From: Saccharum officinarum
Taxonomy: Eukaryota; Streptophyta; Magnoliopsida; Poales; Poaceae
Assembly: GCA_020631735.1 (NCBI GenBank)
Contig: CM036168.1
Coordinates: 99,840,036-99,904,035 of the forward strand
Reading direction: 5' to 3'
DNA: 64,000 nt
Shown: positions 1 through 11,472 of the stretch, piece by piece
Numbering within the stretch: position 1 is the stretch's first letter
Layout: every line of letters begins with the position of its first letter
Translations under genes and position numbers: made by a program
Notes under the pieces: model-generated
Databases searched by the model: none
What the model saw: only the letters and a program-made list of their open reading frames with translations
Told to the model about the DNA's origin: nothing

Positions 1-2
1 AT

Positions 3-800
3 CAGGAACCTGAGCCTGCCCAGTACAGCAGCTATAAAGATTTCTTAGATACTGAGCCTCCTATTTTTCGAGAAGCAGAAGAACCACTTCAAGCAGACGA
101 ATGGTTGAACACTATCGAACAGAAGTTTCGTGTGCTCAAGGTGGCAGATGATATGAAAACAGAATATGCTTCGCAACAGTTGCAAGGACCTGCAGGTGTT
201 TGGTGGTGTCACCATCGGAGTACCCTGCCTGAGAATATGGAAGTAGTTTGGGATCAGTTCAAGGAAGCATTTCGGGGACATTACATTCCTGCTGGTCTCA
301 TGGCAATCAAGCACACCGAGTTTATGAAGCTCACTCAAGGAGACAAAAGTGTAACAGAATATCTACATGCTTTCATCAACTTGTCAAGATATGCTCCGGA
401 ATTTGTTAATACGGAAGTTAAGAAGATTGCAAGTTTCAAAAGAGGGTTGTGTCCTAAATTGATGAAGGCCATGTGCAATAGCAAGTGTGCAACTTTCAAC
501 GAGTTTGTCAGTGATACTATCCTTCAAGAGAACTGTAATGCTGTGTATGCTGCTTCTAAGAGCCAAGAGAAATCTCATGAATCTAATGCACCTACGAACA
601 ATACTCTGGTGGTGATTACACCTCAGTATTATTCGCCTGGCATATCTACTAGATATCACCCATATCAGAAACAGGATCCGGTCAAGAGGAGCAGTATTAA
701 GAAAGGAAAGCCTAAGGCACCGCCAAGTAACCGGCCATGTTGGAATTGCAAGATGTCAGGTCATTGGGCCAAGATTGTCCTCTTCCGCAGAAGAAATCAA
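3..800 (+). pseudogene. Gag of the Tekay-like gypsy element (5' truncated by window)
   Basis: The frame is open from base 3 and encodes a retrotransposon Gag capsid domain, recognised from the spacing of conserved Trp, Phe and Leu residues (for example GVWW, the DQFKEAF region and VTEYLHAF), followed by a basic linker. A CCHC zinc knuckle begins CWNCKMSGHW at about 738-770. Directly after the knuckle His the frame is lost: the conserved continuation (CPLPQ) is found in the +2 frame, which indicates a one-base deletion near 770. The product would package element RNA into virus-like particles in the cytoplasm. The true start codon is upstream of the window; the ATG at 105 is internal. Confidence 0.85.
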
Positions 801-1314
801 ATGATAATAAGGCAGATGTGTGTAAAGGATGGGTTCGATACACCACGGTGGAGTCCATTCCTACGGGTGAGATTATCACTGCCGGTGCATTTTTAGTAAA
901 TCAACACCCTGCAATTGTGCTGTTTGATTCAGGTGCTTCCCACTCTTTTATCAGTTCAACGTTTGCAGCCAAGCATGGTATGAAGGTCGTTACTTTAGAT
1001 AATAGTGGTTATAATATTAGTGCTGCCGGAATAATATTTCAACCAACCAGTTGGTCTTAGGAGCAAAGATCGAGATAGAAGGACGTCTGTATGATCTAGA
1101 TCTCGTGGTATTACCGGTTGGGTTTAGATGTAATCTTAGGTATGAAGTGGATGAGTGGAAACGGTGTTCTGATCGATACCTCTACGAGAGTGGTTATGTT
1201 GAGGGATCCAAAAGATCAACAAGCTTTTCTAGTGCAACTTCCTAGAGACATTAGTCCTCAGACTACAGTTAACGCTATGATAGCAAAAGCAAAAGAGATT
1301 GCAGAAGTTCCGTA
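737..1314 (+). pseudogene. Aspartic protease region of gypsy pol
   Basis: After the Gag frameshift the second frame carries the retroviral-type protease with active-site motif LFDSGASHSFIS (about 920-955) and, after another frame change near 1050-1118, the downstream conserved segment DVILGMKWM. The protease would cleave the Gag-Pol polyprotein. At least two frame changes lie inside the domain (near 1050 and near 1310, where the frame moves to that of the RT). It is assigned from the DSGA motif and its position between the zinc knuckle and the RT. Confidence 0.8.
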
Positions 1315-2706
1315 GTGTGTGAATTTCTAGATGTTTTTCCCGATGAATTGCCAGGATTACCTCCAGATCGTGATGTAGAGTTTAAGATTGAGTTAATTCC
1401 GGGTACCGCACCAATTTCCAAAAGACCGTATAGAATGCCGCCGAATGAGTTAGCTGAACTCAAGACCCAACTTAGTGACCTTTTACTAAAAGGGCTGATC
1501 CGTCCTAGTTCTTCTCCGTGGGGTTGTCCTGCTATCTTTGTGAAGAAGAAGGACCAGTCTCTACGTATGTGTGTAGACTATCGACCACTCAATGCAGTCA
1601 CTATCAAGAACAAGTATCCGTTGCCTCGTATTGATATCTTGTTTGATCAGTTGTCTAAAGCAAAGGTATTCTCGAAGATTGATCTGAGATCTGGTTATCA
1701 CCAAATTAAAATCCGTCCGGAAGACATACCAAAGACCGCTTTCTCTACCAGATACGGGTTATATGAATATCTTGTCATGTCTTTTGGTCTGACCAATGCT
1801 CCTGCACATTTCATGTACCTGATGAATTCAGTATTCATGCAAGAGCTGGACAAGTTTGTGGTGATATTCATTGATGATATTCTGATCTATTCTGAAAATG
1901 AAGAAGAACATGCCGAGCATCTGAGAATTGTTTTATCCAGATTACGTGAACATAAGCTTTACGCCAAGTTCAGTAAATGTGAATTCTGGTTAAAGAAGGT
2001 ACCTTTCCTCGGTCATGTATTGTCTGGTGGGGAATTTCAGTAGACCCGACTAAGGTATAGGACGTTTTGAATTGGAAGGCACCAACTACAGTCCATGAAG
2101 TTCGGAGTTTTCTTGGATTGGCTGGCTACTATCGTCGTTTTATTCAGGATTTCTCTAAAATAGCTAAGCCTATGACTCGACTACTTGAGAAGGATAGGAA
2201 GCTTGATTGGACTCCGGAGTGTGAACAAGCTTTCTGCACGCTACGGACTTTGTTAACATCAGCTCCGGTATTAGCACAACCTGACATTGAGAAACCGTTT
2301 GATGTGTATTGTGATGCATCAGGTACTGGTTTAGGTGGCGTACTGATGCAGGGAGGTCGAGTTATTGCGTATGCTTCGCGTCAGTTAAGAAAACATGAAG
2401 TTAACTATCCGACTCATGACTTGGAGTTAGCTGCTGTAGTCATGCTCTGAAAATCTGGAGACACTATTTGCTTGGAAATATATGCAATATTTATACAGAT
2501 CATAAGAGTCTTAAGTACATATTTACTCAACCTGAGTTAAATATGCGCCAGAGAAGATGGTTAGAGTTGATCAAGGATTATAACCTTCAAGTGCACTATC
2601 ATCCTGGTAAGGCAAATGTGGTTGCCGATGCCTTGAGTAGAAAATCTCATTGCAACTCTCTGATAGAAGAAGATTTCATTTGTCTCACCTCTTACATCCT
2701 ATTGTA
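1315..2706 (+). pseudogene. Reverse transcriptase and RNase H of gypsy pol
   Basis: The RT domain shows the conserved blocks [29 protein letters not shown] and the catalytic FIDDIL (about 1868-1885). RNase H follows with the [28 protein letters not shown] and VADALSR blocks. The frame is broken near 2030 by a single-base change, then by an in-frame TAG at 2058-2060 where the family normally has Gln, and again by a one-base deletion near 2440 just before the KIWRHYL block. These are recent-looking point lesions in otherwise well-conserved sequence. Confidence 0.88.
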
Positions 2707-4165
2707 ATCCATCATATCACTGTAGATTGTTCTTTGAGAAGTAGAATCATTGAGTTACAAAAGACTGATACTGGTGTATTTCACATCAAGAGAAAGATGA
2801 AAGAGCAAGAAACTAAGCATTTTCGAATCGATGAGAAGGGAATTCTCTGGTTCAAAGATAGACTCGTTGTGCCAAAAGATAAAGAGCTCAGAAATCAAAT
2901 CTTATCTGAAGCCCATTCTTCTAAGTTGTCCATCCATCCTGGTAGTAGTAAGATGTATCAGGACCTCAAGCCGTACTATTGGTGGACCAAGATGAAGAAG
3001 GAAATTGCAGCCTATGTCGCTAAGTGTGATAATTGTTGTAGAGTTAAGGCCATTCACATGAAGCCTGGTTTACTCCAGCCTTTGTCTGTTCCAGGTTGGA
3101 AGTGGGACGACATTGTTATGGACTTTATTGTCGGATTACCAACCACCCAAAAAGGTTTTGATTCTATTTGGGTTATAGTTGATCGTTTGACAAATCTGCT
3201 CACTTTATCCCTGTGAAGAGTAACTATCACCCACACCAATATGCTGACATTTACTTCCAAGAAGTCGTACGTCTTCATGGAGTGCCTGGTCTATTGTCTC
3301 TGACAGAGGACCACAGTTTACTGCTCGTTTTTGGGAGCGCCTACATCAGAATCTTGGAACTAATTTGGTCCGTAGTTCTGCTTATCATCCACAGACGTCG
3401 GGGCAGACTGAGCGTGTGAATCAGATTCTTGAAGACATGCTTAGAGCTTGCATCATCTCTTGTAATGGCTCCTGGGAGAAATGGTTGCCTCTCGCTGAAT
3501 TCTCTTACAACAACAATTATCAAGAGAGCATCAAGATGGCTCCTTTTGAAGCTTTATATGGTCGCAAGTGTAGAACTCCTTTGAACTGGGTGGAACCAGG
3601 AGAAAGAAGGCTCTATGGTATTGACTTTGTAAAAGAAGCCGAGGAGCAAGTTCGTGCTATATAGAAAAATATAGCAGCTGCTCAGGCTAGACAAAAGAGC
3701 TACGCAGATAAGAGGAGGAAACCTATTGAGTTTGAAGTAGGTGACCATGTCTATCTGAAGGTGTCCCCTATGAGAGGAGTAAAGCGTTTGGGGATCAAAA
3801 GAAGCTTGAGCCTCGATATGTTGGACCTTATCGGATTCATTGAAAAGTGGAAGAGTAGCTTATAAGCTTAATCTACCTCGTGAAATTGGAGCTATCTTTC
3901 CAGTCTTCCATGTTTCTCAATTAAAGAAATGTCTCCGTCTTCCTGAGGAAAGAGTAGAAGTGAGACGCATCAAATTGAAATCTGATCTTTCTTATGAGGA
4001 GAAACCGGTATATATGTTCTGGATACTCTGGAAAGGGTGACTCGAAATCGAGTAGTCAAATTATACAAGGTGGTTTGGAGTAATCACGGTGAACGTGATG
4101 CAACTTGGGAAAAAGAGGATTATTTAAAGGACAACTATTCCGCTTTCTATGAAAAATGGTACGAC
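2707..4165 (+). pseudogene. Integrase with C-terminal chromodomain of gypsy pol
   Basis: An N-terminal HHCC zinc-binding region (ends with CDNCCRVK), a DDE core beginning WDDIVMDFIVGLP and ending at SGQTERVNQ, and a GPY/F-like region precede a chromodomain spanning about 4010-4160 (VTRNRVVKLYKVVW, ATWEKEDYL). Integrase inserts the cDNA and the chromodomain is thought to steer it to particular chromatin. Frame changes are visible near 3195, 3290-3365, 3785 and 4016, and there is an in-frame TAG at 3662-3664 at a position where relatives have Gln. Confidence 0.85.
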
Positions 4166-4192
4166 TTTCAAATCTCGGGACGAGATTTTTAT

Positions 4193-4204
4193 AAGGGGGG
4201 AGGG
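4193..4204 (+). other. Polypurine tract of the gypsy element
   Basis: AAGGGGGGAGGG lies immediately before the TGTAACACC start of the LTR, which is the expected position of the plus-strand DNA synthesis primer. Confidence 0.8.
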
Positions 4205-4205
4205 C

Positions 4206-7200
4206 TGTAACACCTGGTGTTAGTTAGCCTCATAATGCATTCATAATGCATGATCATGGCATGACATTACTATAAGCATCGTCATTTCATGTGCATCCTT
4301 GCTTGAAACATGACCTTGCAACAGTTGCAACATCTATGATTGAATGCATGTGTAGGTGTATGTTTGTTTATTAATGCTAGCCTATGGGTACAACACTTGT
4401 AGTAGTGTGATGTGCGACACAACAACTTGAACATGACCATGAAACATGCAACATGCCTAATTAAACCCTGCAACACATGCATGCAACATAATGTTGCATT
4501 AGCTTGATTGGTGATGTTTCAATGCACCTTGATGTGACTTTTGCTCATATGAGATGCTATTGGGTAAACTATGACTTGAAAACATCTTTGATATGTTAGT
4601 GGAGCAAAATGAGCTAGGGTTATATTCATGTTTTGACCAAAATCAATTTGACTAGGTTTGACCTCAGTTTGACCATAGCACTGATCTGCTTTGACCGATT
4701 TAAAGTGGTACCTAGAGACCTTGCATGGAGGTGCACCTTTAACCAAAGTTGTAGAAATTTATCAAGGACAAAAGTCTCAATATGGCTATTTTATGAAAAT
4801 TACTAGAAAATGTCCAAAAAGGGTGAAAATGCGGAAGTTAGGGCTGTTTTTCTATTTTTATTGAATTTTAAAATGTAATTAATGGAGAAATTTATATTTC
4901 AAAATATATTGAGAATTTGACAAAACTCTCTTAATATGGAATGTTCTACTTATCAAAAGGAGCATCTTTTGTATTGAACATTTTTCCTAACTCAGCTTAG
5001 TTGGGAGATATCGTCGCTTTAAAAATCGTGCCAACTGGATTTTGTGACGGTTTAGCCCTGGCCGTCACTGAAATGCCGAGTGGAAAAAAATCGCCCTCCC
5101 AGCCGATGTCGTGCATAACCGCCGCGTGCCCCCCTCCACGTGTCCGTACGTCGCCATCCCGCCCGGTGACTCTCCCCGTGTCCGTCTGTGTGGACAGGGA
5201 GTCCTCACTTCCCCCTCACCCACTCCTACTCCCTCCATCCCCCTCCGCCCCGCCCTTTTCTTCTCCTGCACGCGCGGGGTGCGCCACTGTCATTACCGGG
5301 CGGGGCAGCGGCTCGCCGGCTGTCACCGCGCTTTGCTCTGCTCCATCACTACTCCAGCCAGCGCATGAGGCTCAGCCTCAGTCCACGCCGCTCCAACGAC
5401 CTCCTATCGGCGCGAATCAGCCTCGGAGGCGGGCCAATTGGCCTTTCGATCGCGGCTGCCACCCGCCGAAACTCTGGCAAGCTCCCAGCTCACCATCAAC
5501 CGGGGCGCGTAGCGCTCCTCTCCTTCTCCTACCACGCGCATCGACCTCGCAAAGCCGCTCCACCACTTGCCGTGACGCGTCATCGCCGGAGGAGGAGGGT
5601 CCGTGTCGACCTCGTCGCCGGCCTCTCGGCTTCACGTGGCCAGTAGGCCACAAGCCTTTGTGCGCAGCCCTGTGGCCACTGGAGAGTGCACAGGGTCCGT
5701 GCGGCACTTCTTCGCCGCCCCGTGGCCGCCGAAGAGCCCTCCTCGGTCGGGAACAGCAAGTCCGGCGAGCTCCCCTGTTCTTCCCCGCGAAGGACTTCAT
5801 CGGAGGATTCGACTAAGGTGAAAGGCCTTTCTGTAAAGCGGCCAGACACAGAAACTTACTGATTCGGGCCCATGCAATTTCTAGAAAACGCAGGGGCCTA
5901 ATTGGAAAATGTCTGTCTTATTCGGTTTTAAGAAATGAAATTCCAGAAATTAGTTAAATCTTCTAAAAATCATAAGTGGAGTTCTAGAGCTCCAAATCAA
6001 GTGATTCAACTTGCAGAATTTTTCTGGTGATGAGATCTATGCAATAAAAATATGACATGCCATTTTTGTGGAACTTTTCTGTGTAGTTTTAATTATTTTT
6101 GATAAATGTCTTTATCTTTGAAATTGCTTAGTAATTAGAATATAGCTCCTAAAATTGTGATTTTTGTTGCATTGGTCTTGTAATGAGATGAATAATCTGT
6201 AGAAAATATATCCTATGCACCTGTTATGTAAAAATATAGGGTTGTAGTTCAAGTGCCATTCCTTGCCTATTTCTTAGAAAATTCATAATAAAATAATTGG
6301 GTCTAATTTAGGGTCGAGAATTTTTGTGGGTCATTTTTAGGCTAGGTTGAAGCTAATGATGTATAAAAACCTACGGTTTGGCATACTTCGTAGTACACAG
6401 TATTTTTAGCTCCGTTTAATTGTGTTGCCTTGTTATTTTTGTGTAGGATAGTATACTTATCCAAATGAGGTGCAAATTATATGATAGCCTAGAATTAGCA
6501 GGTATTAGCTACTGTAATTTTCTGGGAATTTTAGGAGATGTAGATCTGGTAGACCCTGTTATAGCTACTTCTCATATGGCATGAAATCCACTTAATTATT
6601 AAGTTAATTAGGGCTATAAGTATTTTGGGAGTTGTTTGAGTTACATATGATCTGGTGGTATGAATGGTTTGGGTCAATTTGTAATCTAGATGATCCACTT
6701 ATAATATAGTATGATGGTGTATGCTTAATCAAGGTTCTTTGTACCAATGTTATACTTTGGTGAGTTACAGGTGATCATTAATCATTTTTAATGATTTGTT
6801 GGTGATCTCAATTAAGATAAATTGAGTTTAGTCATATATCATGTTTTGCACCTAAGCTTAAAGTGATTTGAGTAGAGCACCACATAACTTGGTTTTGTGC
6901 TTACAACGTTGCAATGTCATTGCATTCATCTTCACATCATTCATGCACGTCAACAAATCATCATGTCATTTTTGGATGCATACATGAAATTCATTGGATG
7001 CATATACATGCAATAGGTGTGCCGAGAATCGTGTTACAAGCGAAGTTCCGCTGAGCGTGGAACCCGAAGTTGAAGTCCGTTCGAGAACTGGAGGTTCAGT
7101 CCGACGAAGCCGAAGAAGGCGTGGGAATCGTTCTTGAAACCGAACCTCGATCTCTCTTCTTTCGGTTAAGGCAAGCCCCGGAGCATTATAAGCCTCCTAC

Positions 7201-8669
7201 TTTTAAAGCAATTATCTTTATATACATGTTATATGTATTGCTGCATTACGTGATATGAGTTGGTTGAAAACCCTTGCTGCATTGATAACACTCCTTGTCC
7301 AGCAATTCGAACCTTGAATCCTAAGTAGACAGGATCGTATCTATGCTTAGCCCTGCTAAATTAGACCGGTAGAAGTCGGGTGATTTCCTGTCACCTGCGA
7401 GATATAGGGCTTGATCAGATCACGGTTGGCTATATTTGCTATCGTGGAAGTGAACCATGTGTAATAAAATGAAATGAGACCGGGCGGGATGATGATAGTG
7501 AAACAGCAAGGCATGGAGGCCTTGGGTGTGGATCTATCCCCGTTTGTGTCGATTAAGGACCGAGACCTGGAGCCTTCTATGTCATTTTGAACGCATGCCT
7601 GACATTTAGTTGGCCGGCCTGAGGTTGCCGACCGCGAAGCCTAGTAGCTCAACTCAGGCTGCGAAGTCGAAAAGTGAAAGTCGCCTCGGAAGGGAGCCAG
7701 AGGGTCCAAGGGCAGGTGAGTTAAAAGTCCTGAGCTTCCTGGCCACTGGTATCCCCGAGAACGCGGCGCTGTTCGGGCCCACCCTGAGTTGTACCAAAGG
7801 TTATCTACGGCTGCCTTTAGCGGGGTTTGCCGGGTGAGTGTCAGGAATACCCCCTCAGCTGAGTTGGAATCGATTCGAGTCGCCGTCTCTCCCGGATAGT
7901 GAGAAACTTGACTGGTTATCTCCAGCGTAGATACACTAATTATTAATGATGGTTCGGAATTGATGATAATGATGATGATGGCCTTATTATACCTGCTATG
8001 GTTAATATTGTTTGCTCATAATAAAGTGATTGCTCTAGTACAGGTGCTAATCTAGATGACAGGTTAATGATTATTAACTCGATGCTTAAGCATTAATGAT
8101 TACTTATCTGTAATAAGCTTTTCTGCAAATGAGTCAAGCTAGCCCACTTTATAAAGCCTTGCATACTCCTTGGTGTCACCGTTGTTTCTGGTTTTTGACG
8201 GGTAAGTCTAGCTGAGTACCTTCTCGTACTCAGGGTTTATTCCCACCTGTTGCAGGTAACAGATTCCTACTTGTTGCTGCAAGTATGGTCTTCGCCATGT
8301 GGGTGTGAAGACTAGACCATATGGGCATGGTCTCTGTAGTATCTCTTCTGGTATGCTTTTGCAGGATGTGACTATGTACTGGCAGTATTTGAATTTAAAT
8401 GGTTTCAGAAATTATGTTGCTTCCGCTAATCTTTATGTTAGTTTTGTAATAAAATTATCTGTACTCCGATGTATGAGAGCTACTTACGAACTGTTGTAAC
8501 AAGTGTTGTGTTATGTTGAATCACTACGATCTGGTTGCTCTCGGTTTGGTTTGAAATCCCTCGTGGTTTCGTGGACTACCGGAGTTATATGGGCTCAAGT
8601 TTGAGAATTTGATCGTTTCGACGATTGTTTTTGAACTTGTGCTCTTATAATTTGGACGGTTCCGTTACA
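4206..8669 (+). repeat. 3' LTR of the Tekay-like gypsy element (4464 bp)
   Basis: The LTR starts TGTAACACCTGG directly after the polypurine tract and ends CCGTTACA; beyond this the sequence is unrelated copia gag. The ends show an inverted-repeat-like TGTAAC/GTTACA pair. The LTR is mostly AT-rich and holds no protein gene. It contains a GC-rich block (about 5040-5820) and, near 7870-8230, the 'gagtacc...ctcgtactcagg' type segment often seen in long grass LTRs. The partner 5' LTR is outside the window, so the insertion age cannot be estimated. Confidence 0.85.
5040..5820 (+). other. GC-rich block inside the gypsy LTR, probable leader/promoter region
   Basis: This stretch is sharply GC- and CpG-rich inside an AT-rich LTR and is consequently open in several frames (one frame spans 271 codons), but no frame has recognisable domains. 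It ends with a GGTGAAAG sequence that could be a splice donor (near 5816). Long LTRs of this lineage commonly contain such a block in the transcribed leader; that is recalled knowledge, not tested here. Confidence 0.5.
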
Positions 8670-9791
8670 TCTCTCTTCACCAACACTTCTTCATCACCTA
8701 GACTCTTTGCCAACCTCTCCGACGATGACTATGATGCTCCTACTTGCCTTATGGCATTAGAAGATAAGGTACAACTTGATCCTCCTACACATACCACTAG
8801 TGAATGTGATAGTGATGATGAAAATAATGAAAACTATGCTTATAATCTCGTCAAAAGATATGGTAACGCTGCTGCGACTAAAATCTTGAAGCTAATATAT
8901 GCCAAAGATAAGCTTGAGTCATGCATTGAGTCGCAAGGGGAATTGCTCCTAGAGGAAAGGGAGAAAACCCAAGGACTTGAGGCATGTCTCTCCAAGGAGA
9001 AGGAGAAGGTTGAGAAGTTGAGTGTAGAATTGTGTTTAGCCAAGGATGCTAATGAGCGCTTGGCTAAGGAACATTCTTCACTCAATGACTCTTTGGCAAG
9101 TCTAAAGAATGATCATAGTTTGGCTCAAGAAAGCCTTACAAGCTTGACAAATAAATATCATGAGCTTGAACTAAACTATGACAAACTTTGGACTAGCACT
9201 TCTACCGTTTCCAAGGATGCCAAAGCTACAACTAGTAAAGGTTGTGAAAGATGCTCTAATATTGATATACATGCTTGTGCTACTAACCTTGATGAGCTAG
9301 CCAAGAAGGATAAGGAGATCCAAAGGTTGAACACAATTGTCAAGAATGGTTGCAAGTGCAAGGATAAGCAACCGACAAATGTGTTCAAGGCATCAAGGCA
9401 CCCCATGATTAAGGATGGCATTGGTTACAATAGGTATGATGGCAAAGCCAATGGAAGAAAAATGATTAATGGGGTAGCTTGTGTGAAGTTCAATAAGAGT
9501 GTGCCACTTGTTGACCTTATCAACAAGGTGAACAATGTTGGTACACCTACAACTCCACTTGTCAACAACAAGAACAACAAGAAGAAGCAAGTGGAGGTGT
9601 CCAAGCAACAAGCGTCTATTTCACGCAATCACATTTGTGATTACATGTGTTGTTGGGACAAGGATGGCAAGATTGTTGTGAAGTATGTGGGCGCCCTCAA
9701 GAAGAGACAAATCTTGAGGAGTGTTTGGGTGCCCAAGTCTTATGTGTCTAATCCCCTAGGTCCCATCTCGGGACCTAAACCAAAAGCTTAA
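8670..9791 (+). pseudogene. Gag (C-terminal part) of copia element A
   Basis: This is an open frame of about 373 codons ending TAA at 9789-9791. It is acidic at first, then has long heptad-rich stretches (residues such as LEACLSKEKEKVEKLSVELC) typical of the coiled-coil region of Sirevirus Gag. A Cys-rich segment with CERCSNIDIHAC and CKCKDK follows. It ends with the ILRSVWVPKSYV block that commonly closes this Gag before the protease. Its true 5' end was separated by the gypsy insertion: the codons before 8670 belong to the gypsy LTR and only happen to be in frame, so the ATG at 8625 is not the gene's start. Confidence 0.8.
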
Positions 9792-9799
9792 TCTTGTTT

Positions 9800-10240
9800 T
9801 GTAGGAATATTCTTCCGGCGGGCCAAGTTGGGTGCTTGATAGTGGATGCACCAATCATATGACCAGAGAGAAGAACTTGTTCACCTCCTTTCAACCAAAT
9901 CAAGTTGCATGTGAAAGGATTGTCTTTGGTGACAATAATAAAGGAGATATCCTTGGTTTGGGTAAAAATTGCTATCTCAAATGATAATTCTATTTCTAAT
10001 GTATTACTTGTGGATTCATTGGGATACAATTTGTTGTCCGTCTCACAACTTTGTGAGAAGGGTTACAATTGTCTCTTTACGGATAAGGGTGTGAAAGTCT
10101 CTAGAAGATCGGATTCCTCTATTGCTTTTACGGGTCAATTGAAGGGCAAGCTCTACTTAGTTGATTTCTCATCTAGTAGAGTGGGGTCCGAGACTTGTTT
10201 AGTGGCAAAATCTAGCATGAGCTGGTTATGGCATCTCTGA
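9800..10240 (+). pseudogene. Protease and GAG-pre-integrase region of copia element A
   Basis: The copia protease motif WVLDSGCTNHMT is read in frame 1 at about 9829-9864. A one-base frame change near 9960 moves the rest of the domain (NVLLVDSLGYNLLSVSQLC) to frame 2. The pre-integrase segment SMSWLWHL is followed by an in-frame TGA (10238-10240) at a place where relatives have Arg, consistent with a CGA to TGA change. Confidence 0.82.
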
Positions 10241-11440
10241 CTAGCGCATGTTGGCATGAGGAACTTGGCCGACCTTCAAAGAGGCGAACACATCCTTGGA
10301 CTAACAAATGTTTCTTTTGAGAAAGATAGAATTTGTAGTGCATGTCAAGCGGGTAAGCAAGTTGGAGCCAAGCATCCCGCTAAGAACATTGTCACTACAA
10401 CAAGGCCGCTTGAGTTACTTCACATGGATCTATTCGGACCCAATGCTTATATAAGCATTGGAGGTAACAAATATGGTTTTGTAATTGTTGATGATTTTTC
10501 TCGCTTCACTTGGGTGTTCTTTTTGAAAGATAAAAGTGAAACCCAAGGGATCTTCAAGAAGTCTGCAAGGAGAGCTCAAAATGAGTTTGAAGTGAAGATC
10601 AAGAAAGTGAGAAGTGACAACGGGACAGAGTTTAGGAACACCAACATTGAAGCATTCCTTGATGAAGAAGGCATCAAGCATGAGTTTTTGGTTCCATACA
10701 CTCCACAACAAAATGGTGTTGTGGAGAGGAAGAACCGAACGCTCATTGAAGCCACAAGAGCAATGTTGGATGAGTACAAGATTTCAGAGAAAGATTATTG
10801 GGCGGAAGCGGTTAACACGGCATGCCATGCCATCAACCGCTTGTACCTCCACAAGATAAGGAACAAGACCGCCTACGAGCTTCTAACCGGTAAAATGCCT
10901 AAGGTGGATTACTTTAGAGTTTTTGGATACAAGTGTTTCATACTTAATAAGAAATCCAAAAGCTCTAAGTTTGCACCGAAGGTTGATGAAGGATTCTTAC
11001 TTGGTTATGCTACTAATGAACATGGCTATCGTGTTTTCAATGAGGCCACCAGCCAAATTGAAATAGCGGTAGACGTGACTTTTGATGAAAGCGACGGCTC
11101 TCAAAAGGAGCAAGTCAATGCTAAAATTTTAGGTAAAGAAGAACCATCTCATCAAGTGATCAAGAAGCTTGCTACCGGTGAAGTGAGACCCGTTGAAGAT
11201 GAAGATGATATGCATGTGCAAATTCCTCATGATCCGAACATGCATCATGGGTCAACCAATGCCCATGGTGATGCTTCTACCTCAAGAAGGGGTCATGACT
11301 CAAGAGAACAAGCTAGGCAAGATCCACCACAAACTCAAAGAGACAACCAAGATGGTGATCAGGACAATGAAGATAATGAAGATGAAGATGATGGTCCAAT
11401 CCAAACAAGAACAACCATTCCTCACCTAAGAGTTCATCAA
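10241..11440 (+). pseudogene. Integrase of copia element A
   Basis: The zinc-binding His and Cys residues (HVGMRNL, ICSACQAGK) are followed by the DDE core: LHMDLFGP, VRSDNGTEF and NGVVERKNRTL give the three acidic residues. The C-terminal region has the YFRVFGYKCF and GFLLGYA blocks. The frame is open from 10241 to about 11430, where a one-base frame change leads into the RT frame. The variable acidic linker (about 11190-11400, rich in GAT and GAA codons) between integrase and RT is normal for copia elements. Confidence 0.87.
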
Positions 11441-11472
11441 TCCATTCAACGGACCATCCTGTTGATAACATA

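Larger units (their letters stand above)
1..8669 (+). mobile_element. Ty3/gypsy chromovirus (Tekay/Del-like), 3' part, degenerate
   Basis: The order gag, aspartic protease, reverse transcriptase, RNase H, integrase and chromodomain on the plus strand is the Ty3/gypsy order, and a C-terminal chromodomain marks a chromovirus; the very long LTR fits the Tekay/Del lineage. The 5' LTR and start of gag lie outside the window. The 3' LTR runs from TGTAACACC at 4206 to a terminal TTACA at 8669. The coding region is broken by several one-base frameshifts and stop codons, so the copy is dead. Immediately after 8669 the sequence becomes the gag gene of a copia element, so this gypsy copy inserted into that element. 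The right target-site duplicate would be tctct (8670-8674); the left one cannot be seen. Confidence 0.9.

Noticed and set aside
5001..5816. 271-codon open frame in the gypsy LTR
   Set aside because: Open only because of GC-rich composition; no domain and it lies wholly within the LTR.
8625..8669. ATG at 8625 as start of the copia Gag protein
   Set aside because: These codons belong to the end of the gypsy LTR; the fusion is accidental.
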